DNA of 64,000 nucleotides from Tetraselmis striata (Eukaryota; Chlorophyta; Chlorodendrophyceae; Chlorodendrales; Chlorodendraceae): the NCBI GenBank assembly GCA_006384855.1, contig VCJN01001955.1:62001-126000 (forward strand). Reading direction: 5' to 3'. The notes under the pieces are model-generated. The model searched no databases. It was not told the DNA's origin and saw only the letters and a program-made list of their open reading frames with translations. The position numbers and the translations under genes are program-made. Shown piece after piece: positions 57,631 through 64,000 of the stretch (the first letter of the stretch is position 1; every line of letters starts with the position of its first letter).

Positions 57631-60600
57631 CACTCGTCGAAACGAGGTCCGCTTAACCCCGCTTATCACACTGTAAGCTCGAGTAAGCGCATGTATGTAG
57701 CAAGCTTAAGCCCCGCTTAACGTTAAGCGCCGCAGTACTTTATTTCAGGCTGGAGGCATGTGTACGGCAGCGATGTATTGCACTGAGTACTAGAGAATAG
57801 CGTGATGAGTAGCGCCAACAGTAGTCGCAACTCGCAAGTCATCACTACATGGCACCAATAGTCGCGAGTCATCACTATATAAGGTACGGCGGGAGTGGCA
57901 CGAGTACAGTACTTACGATACTCTAGAAAATCACCAAGCGCGGCGGTAAGCGCGACTACTCCGCTACTACTCGCGAGCGAGTAGTCGTGGGGGTTCAAAC
58001 GTAACCGGCGGGAGCTGCAGTACTGCTCGCCACATACCGACAACGTGATAAATACAGCGGAAATGAATTTCATGCGGGCGGCGGATGGTTTGAGGTTTTA
58101 TAAAAGTAGAAGCGCCAGGCTGGATGTTGCCAACCCAACAGCCAATGAAAGTGGAGCTTCTAAGTTAAGCGCATTTAAGCGCGCCTAATCCTATCTGGCA
58201 AATTTGATAGGTAAGAGTAGGTCACTTTCAGTTTTATGCAGGTGGGATCGGACACTGTGCGAAAGTACTGAGAAATAAACCAGAAAATGTAATTACATCG
58301 GACCGCTAGTGCCCGTGGCCGCCGCCGCGGCGCGGCCTGCTACCGCGGCGGCATGCTAGGGCCGCGCTGTTGGGGCTGCGCTGCCGCTGGCCTCTTCCAC
58401 CTGCCGCCGGCTTGTGGTGCCCGCTATGCCCGTTGGTTGACTGGCACTCCGACTGGAAGTTTCTAGGTTGCTGACAGTTGCCGTTTTGACCGCGCCGCTC
58501 TCCCCCGTAGCAGCAACTAACTCGCACCCATGGTCGAGCTCAACGGAGCTCGGTCATGGCGTGGACACGTTACCCGCCACGCACGCCGCTACCGCCACTG
58601 CCACCGCCGCTGCCAATCTCCAGCCCCTGTCCCCCAATGTAGCATGCCGAGTCCGTAGCACTGCATGTATCTGTTAAGTGCGGGTCAAGCGGGAAGGCCA
58701 GCGAGCCATTATCACTCGGATGGAAGAGAAGAGAATAAACTCATGCGGCGGGTCCGCGGCTACCGCTCCCACCAATACCGTCAGCCCGCGAGCGACGGGT
58801 CCAACGACTGATTTTCTTTCGTACCGGTGGATGGTCGGGGGTACTGTTCCGTCGGATGTGGTGTTTTGGTAATGGTGGAAGATATGGGGTAGGTAGACGA
58901 CGACGACGACGACGCAGCAAGAGCAGCATACCGGACTACCGTACCAGTGAGAAACGACACCCTGTATTAGTAAGCTCCCCACATACGCACGTCACAGATA
59001 CGCCCTCCACGCATGGGAATTTAAAAGCGTGTGTATTCAGTAGCTCGGGCGGTCGCTCGTACCGGTACGGGGTAGGCTAGCAATGCGATACGGGTAGCGC
59101 CGCGGCCCCGACTCTCCGATGTTCGTGCGGTCCCGCCGGTCAACGAACGCCAAACGAGCAGCAGGCACGCGAGGGCGCAAGCGGTAGCGCGTGCGCAAAT
59201 ACAAAACTCGTGGGAATCGGGGAATGCTTACAGTGCGGAAAAGGCTTTGGAGAGTAGGGAGTAAACTGCCGGCGGATGGTGGCGTGACGTCGGACTGGCG
59301 TGATGGCGAAGGGGATGACTTGTGCGGATACGCCCGTCGTCGTGCTGCGGTATTCGCTAGCAGTCGTCGTCGCTATAACAGGTATGCAGGGTAGCCGCTC
59401 CGGCGAAGCCCTGAACCTCTCCAGTGGGACCCGGCATTTCCCAAAATTGTCCAGGATTTCTTATTCTCGGTTTGGATAGTCGTGTCACACATTAAATTGA
59501 AGCTATCGCCGAGGCGAGTCCGAATCTGAAGAGTTTTCGGAATCCATTAATCTTAAATCGAGGTCGACATATCACCCAGTCCCAGTACTTAGTGTCGGTA
59601 GTATATGTGCAAGAACGCTGTTATTTATATTGGCTCCACGGTGTGCTAGCGACTACGTGCGGCGGGATTCTATAACTTTTCTGTACGAGTCATTTTCGCT
59701 CAAGAGATATTAATCCTTTACATATATCATTACGCATTTTGCCGACGTCGTGATAATGGGTTAATGACAACTAATTGTGTAAAGGCGAATAGTTATCGCT
59801 CCTGTTAATTACTTTGCACGAGGTTAACAAATCTAAAGCCATGCACAACGGTCTTTCTGCGCGTAGCTGCCTAGCCGTAGCCAGCATCATCCTGGTACTA
59901 ATACCCACACAAGATGAGCAGCTCCGCGCCAAGGCTACTATGGACTGCGTGTAGCGCGCGATCCCAAAATAGTCCAAAGCCCCACGCAGTGGCCGCTCCA
60001 CATGCATGGTGCCCACACAGCACTATCCACCATCCCACCGCCCCACGCAGCGGCGGCTCCGCTCTTATCCCTACACCTTAATCCATACATCATATATCAG
60101 CGGTCGCTCCGCCCCTCGCCCCAAACCTTCATCCATCAACTACCCATAGCCCAGCGCAGCGGCCGCTCCGCGCCTCGACCCACACCTTCATCCATCGATC
60201 ATCAGACCCGCGAAGCGGCCGCTCCGCGCCTCGCCCCGCACCTTCATCCATAAACCCATAGCCCAGCGCAGCGGCCGCTTTGCCCCTCGCCCCGCACCTT
60301 CATCCATCAATCATCGGATCCGCGCAGCGGCCGCTCCGCGCCTCGCCCCGCACCTTCATCCGTAAACCCATAATCCCGCTCAGCGGCCGCTCCGCCCCTT
60401 GCCCCACACCTTCATACATAAGCACAAAGCCCCGCGCAACGGCCGCTCCGCTCCTAGGCCAACTACCTTCATCCCTAATTCATCAGACCCGCGCAGCGGC
60501 CGCTCCGCCACTTGCCCCCACAGCTTCATTCCTAAACCAATAACCCCGCGCAGCGGCCGCTCCTCCCTTGCCCGTATCAGCATCATCCACACATCTACAG

Positions 60601-61844
60601 CCCCGCACAGGGACCGATCCATCCATAATACAGTCCCACCATTTCCACCCACCACCCCACAGCCCCGCGCAGCGGCCACTTTGCCACCATCACGATTCGC
60701 AAACCCATAGCTCCGTTGTGTGGTCGGCGTGTCCACCGCCATTTCCAAACAAACCTTTACAGCCCCGCCGCAGCGGCCGTTCCGCTTCTAGCCTCATCAT
60801 CTTCCTCACCACCCCACAGTCCCGCGCAGCGGCCAATGCGCCCACAGCTCCGCTAGCCTACATCACCGAGAAGCACTATGCAGTCCCGGCAGCTTCACCC
60901 GGCATCTGCCATGACTTGCCCCGGCGTTCCTTAGCTTAGTTCGTGGCTATGTAGCCCCGCGCAGCAACTTGCCCGGCCGGGGTCCCTGCCCGCAGAAATT
61001 GCGCCACTCGCAACCGTTGACGGCTCGCAGGCCCGCGTAGCGGCTAGACCCTAGCCATCGGCGAGTCAATCCAGGGGATTGGCTTTGATACACCGACCTA
61101 AAACCTAAGTTGTCGGTCACTTCAGCACTCGTGAGTGGTATCGACTGAGAGGTCTCGGCGAGCCTTGCAAGCAAAAGCACGCATCCCCAGGCATACTCAA
61201 GCCTAGGGGTGCAAAAACGAGTCAACCGATTCGCCCTCACGCACCCATCATCCACAGCGGTCCTGCCTACCATGACCGCCCCGTGGCCGAGATCCCATGG
61301 CTACGAGGGTTATGCAGGGTCCATGGCTCTTGTCTGGCCACGCTGGGTGGTGGGTTGGCGCTTAAGATATGCCGTCTGGCACATAGAGATATCACATTGA
61401 GCCGCGCCCTCGCGGCAATCCTAACTGCTACCTGTACAGATATACTTTTTGGTTACAGAGGTGGATTTGTTACTTTGATGCCCTTTTTGTAATTCACACC
61501 AGCACATGGAAAGCCCGGCGGAGGTAAATATAAGCAGGTACTGGTAAAATAGGTGGCGCGTGAGATACAAGCAGTATATCTGATCCATATAGTGCTCGTG
61601 TCGCCCTACGGTACGACGTACACTGCACGTACGGGTACTGCAGTCGAGTTGTCTGCGGTGCCGGGTAGTCGTTGTGATGACATAATAAGCGAGCAGTAGT
61701 CGCAGTTAAGCTCGATTAAGCGGGCATTAAGCGCCGGGCGGGCAATAATTATACGAAATACAGTGCTCGTACGATAAAACTGAGTACGAATACAATAGAA
61801 CTACCGTGTTAAGCGGGGTTAAGCGGACCTCGTTTCGACGAGTG
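57631..61844. mobile_element. 4.2-kb TIR element II (family CACTCGTCGAAACG), TA target duplication
   Basis: Both ends begin CACTCGTCGAAACGAGGTCC and are identical for 35 bases in inverted orientation. TA flanks the element on each side (GGTA before, TACT after), compatible with a 2-bp TA duplication. GCTTAA/TTAAGC motifs are repeated just inside both ends. The interior holds a large minisatellite (59985-61045), a (GAC)n run at about 58895, and short minus-strand ORFs (for example 58527-58306), none with a recognisable transposase. It shares ends and subterminal sequence with element I. Confidence 0.85.
59985..61045 (+). repeat. Minisatellite, about 56-bp period, about 17 copies
   Basis: The core GCGCAGCGGCCGCTCCGCnC followed by CTCGCCCC and CACCTTCATCC recurs near 60154, 60212, 60268, 60324, 60380, 60436, 60495, 60550 and onward, more degenerate at both ends. 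A period of 56 is not a multiple of three, so no repeated peptide can be encoded in one frame. It lies inside TIR element II. Confidence 0.92.
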
Positions 61845-61902
61845 TACTGGTACTGGTACTCGCTAGTCGCTGCTGGTAATATACGGAAAAAAACTCTGGT
61901 AC

Positions 61903-62017
61903 TTTAAAGCGCTGGCAATGCAATTCATGGAACTGTAGGCCAGTGATATAGAACCCGTTCTTTTAAAGTTTTCTGAAAAATCGACGCATCGCTGATTCAA
62001 CTGTCAAGTTACTTCAT
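61903..62017 (+). repeat. Dispersed repeat, copy 2 (see 30288-30392)
   Basis: It matches the block downstream of the PIF1-like remnant, with a 7-base insertion (GTGATATA region). It ends at the same GTTACTTCAT. Confidence 0.8.
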
Positions 62018-62045
62018 ACTATAATACCATGTACTTATCATGTAA

Positions 62046-62961
62046 CCGCCGTCCTATCCTAACCAAATCACTTATTTGGAAACCTGCTTTTGCCCATACG
62101 AGAATAGCATGCATGAATGCATCCTATCCTGACCAAAAAGCGACCGTGTCTGCATATCTCGCGATTTCAACTGATGACGCCACCCGCGCCCGTAACGGTA
62201 GCCGCTCCTCCCCGCACCCGCCGCTGTGGGTAGCGGCTCGGAGCCCCGCCCGTGCGCATTGTGTCCGTACTCACTGACGGTATATCGCATTGTGCCGCGT
62301 ACATATGTGGCACCCGCCTACCACCATGGCGCCGCTCAGACTGGCGCACACACATCGGGCGCGTCCGACTGCTCGCCGCCCGCCATTGCGCCATGTGTTC
62401 CTAGTCGTCATCGGTTGGGATGAGAGCGAAGAGATTGTCATCTTTTTGTACGCTAGCCATAGCCCCTAGGCGAGAAACGTTGACTGACTTTCGGGTTGGG
62501 GCGGTCGCCTCGACGTAGGCGGCCGAACACGCAGTGGACGGGTAATGGCGGCCGGATGGTAAACTGGTGGGTGGGCCACGGGTGGCGCAGGCCGCAGGTG
62601 GGCCACTGGTGGGCGGCGACGAGTTCGTTACACACGACAGCTGCGAGCCGTGCTATGAACGATGTCCGCCTGTGCGCCGTCCATCTAGCCTCTTTGACGT
62701 ACCGACCGTTACGCAACCAAATAGGAAACGCGAGTGATTTGATCACTCGCTGAGTTCCGAATTACTAGAGCCTAGTGATTTGACCACCAATCCAAACACC
62801 CGCGATGACCAAATAGCGATTTGGTTTCCTAAATCACTATGGGATCTGGACCGTAAGATTAACGAGTACTGGCGTCATCAAGGATCCTACGGCCACGATC
62901 TTCTTAATGCACGGGTTACCAAATCAGTCACGATCGCTATTTGGTTAGGATAGGACGGGGG
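62046..62961. mobile_element. 0.9-kb TIR element with TAA duplication, PIF/Harbinger-like
   Basis: The ends are CCGCCGTCCTATCCTAACCA (left) and, from the other strand, CCCCCGTCCTATCCTAACCA (right), continuing AAT: 22 of 23 match. TAA stands directly outside both ends (62043-62045 and 62962-62964). A 3-bp TWA duplication is typical of the PIF/Harbinger superfamily. Internal copies of CCTATCCT(A/G)ACCAAA (62122) and ACCAAATAGC (62811) suggest binding sites. No transposase is encoded. Confidence 0.83.
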
Positions 62962-62969
62962 TAATCTTA

Positions 62970-63440
62970 CTAAGCGGCGCTGCGCGCCGCGGATTTGTGG
63001 AGGTGCCCCTACCTCTTGGGTTGAGCCTCGTGCGGGATGCGGGCCGCTTTCAGCCGGCTTACATGCTCAGCCGGCTTGCTGATCTTTCAGGTCTGCTTTT
63101 AGCGGTAGATTTGTTACTAAAGTTTTTAAAGAGCAGTAAGGATTATATTAATTTTTCAACAGATCAAATCTACAAGCCGCCTAAAAGCGGCGCGCATCCC
63201 GCAGCACGAGGCCGCGCCGGTCGGGCCGGTCGTCAGGTCTACGGGGCGGGCACGGCGCGAAACGCCAAGCCCGCCGCGTGTACCGGAACCGTATACCGGA
63301 CGCCGTCGTTCGACCGTCGCCCGTCCGTCGACGGATGCCGGGCCCCGGGTCGGCGGACGCGGGGCTGTATATGTGAGTGACCTGAGGCGGCTACACCATA
63401 CCGGTAGTAGGTGGATTTGCTGCTGCCCTTTTTGTAATTC
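62970..63440. mobile_element. Composite fold-back repeat related to LINE 3' ends, copy 2
   Basis: The same order of blocks as at 53.64-54.17 kb: GGTGCCCCTACCTCTTGGGT, GCGGGATGCGGGCCGCTTTC, an AT-rich centre, CAAGCCGCCTAAAAGCGGCG and the GTCGCCCGTCCGTCGACGG region. It ends with GGTGGATTTG...CCCTTTTTGTAATTCACACC, the LINE 3' terminus in plus orientation. Confidence 0.68.
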
Positions 63441-63460
63441 ACACCATACTAATCCTTACA

Positions 63461-63801
63461 TTAGCAAAGCAGCGGGCTCGCAGTTTTGCCAAAACGATGT
63501 CAGATCTCTTACAACATTTGGCACAGGGGCTCAGCCCCCAAAGCACGCATGAAAGGGTTGGGAAGGGTGGGTTGCGCTAGCTGGAAGCTGGCGCAAAGGC
63601 AGAAGGTGGAGACACCGCCGCGTCGCGGGGCGTCATATCGGGGTGAGGGATGGACGTGGGCACACGGCAGTAGCGTACTAGCCGCGTATGGCGGAATTGT
63701 AACGTCGGGTAACACCCGTCGTACTTAGCCCTGTGCAATTCAAACCTCTATTATTCTCAATATGACCATTAGCAAAGCAGGGGGCTCGCAGTTTTGCCAT
63801 C
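63461..63801 (+). repeat. Pair of 30-bp direct repeats, 311 bp apart
   Basis: TTAGCAAAGCAGCGGGCTCG with CAGTTTTGCCA at 63461-63491 recurs at 63770-63800 with one change (G for C). The second copy overlaps the end of the recombinase remnant. Confidence 0.85.
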
Positions 63802-64000
63802 ATGTCGCCATTTGGCGTGGCAGCCTGGCTGGTTGATCGCCCCAAGGGGTCATCCAGCCAAAGAGGTGCCATGCTGCCGGACACGGCAGCACTGTTGGGT
63901 AGATTTAGTCGAGCACCACGCTGGACTCCATCGCCCAGCCGCCGAAGTACTTGATCTTCTGCATCGTCACGCCGATCACGTACGCGGCTGTTGTGGCCCC
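63800..64000 (-). pseudogene. Tyrosine recombinase (integrase) C-terminal remnant with nonsense codon
   Basis: From the right edge the minus strand reads TTAAYVIGVTMQKIKYFGGW then AMESSVVLD, TAA, then IYPTVLPCPAAWHLFGWMTP and a final stop at 63800-63802. The G-x-x-x-x-x-I-x-x-x-G-G-W-x-S-x-x-V pattern is the segment of tyrosine recombinases just before the catalytic Tyr. The in-frame TAA sits where a Tyr codon (TAC/TAT) would be expected (LD-Y-I), so the likely nucleophile is lost. DIRS, Ngaro and Crypton elements carry such enzymes; which applies cannot be told, as the gene runs off the window. Confidence 0.75.

Overview
The window is nuclear DNA of a GC-rich, intron-rich eukaryote, most likely a microalga. 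A green alga fits best: the DEAD-box helicase carries an N-terminal WW domain as in the plant RH14/RH40/RH46 group, and several genes have TGTAA, the green-algal type of poly(A) signal, near their ends. The species cannot be named from the sequence. Most intact genes have short GT-AG introns, and every exon phase I quote was checked by reading across the junctions.

Layout. 0-3.7 kb (+): a type I membrane protein gene, cut at the left edge. 5.2-7.0 kb (+): a secretory-pathway glycosyltransferase with a GC-AG intron. 8.7-10.0 kb: a terminal-inverted-repeat (TIR) element. 10.5-13.5 kb (+): a seven-exon Sel1-repeat gene, convergent with 18.1-14.5 kb (-), a complete WW/DEAD-box helicase of the DBP2/DDX5 type. 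18.8-20.3 kb: a young LINE inserted into an older one. 20.8-21.4 kb (-): a charged, probably nuclear protein. 22.0-23.4 kb (+): an unknown cysteine-containing protein. 23.9-24.5 kb: two palindromic MITEs. 25.2-29.6 kb: transposon genes, including a BED-finger transposase. 30.0 kb: a PIF1-like helicase remnant. 30.8-34.1 kb (+): an eight-exon, six-EF-hand secretory protein of the CREC type. 36.8-34.7 kb (-): an F-box-like/ankyrin gene. The rest, 37-64 kb, is almost entirely repeats: a minisatellite between direct repeats, two related 4-5 kb TIR elements sharing ends, two related 0.75 kb TIR elements, a broken LINE, a 0.9 kb TIR element with a TAA duplication, and a tyrosine-recombinase pseudogene at the right edge.

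The host genes do not form one pathway. They cover RNA processing (helicase), the secretory pathway (CREC protein, glycosyltransferase, membrane protein) and protein interaction or turnover (Sel1, F-box/ankyrin). The most unusual signals are: long C homopolymers on the sense strand, often directly behind the 5' splice site; the nested LINE with a readable 13-bp target-site duplication; and several repeat families whose copies within this one window allow their ends to be defined.
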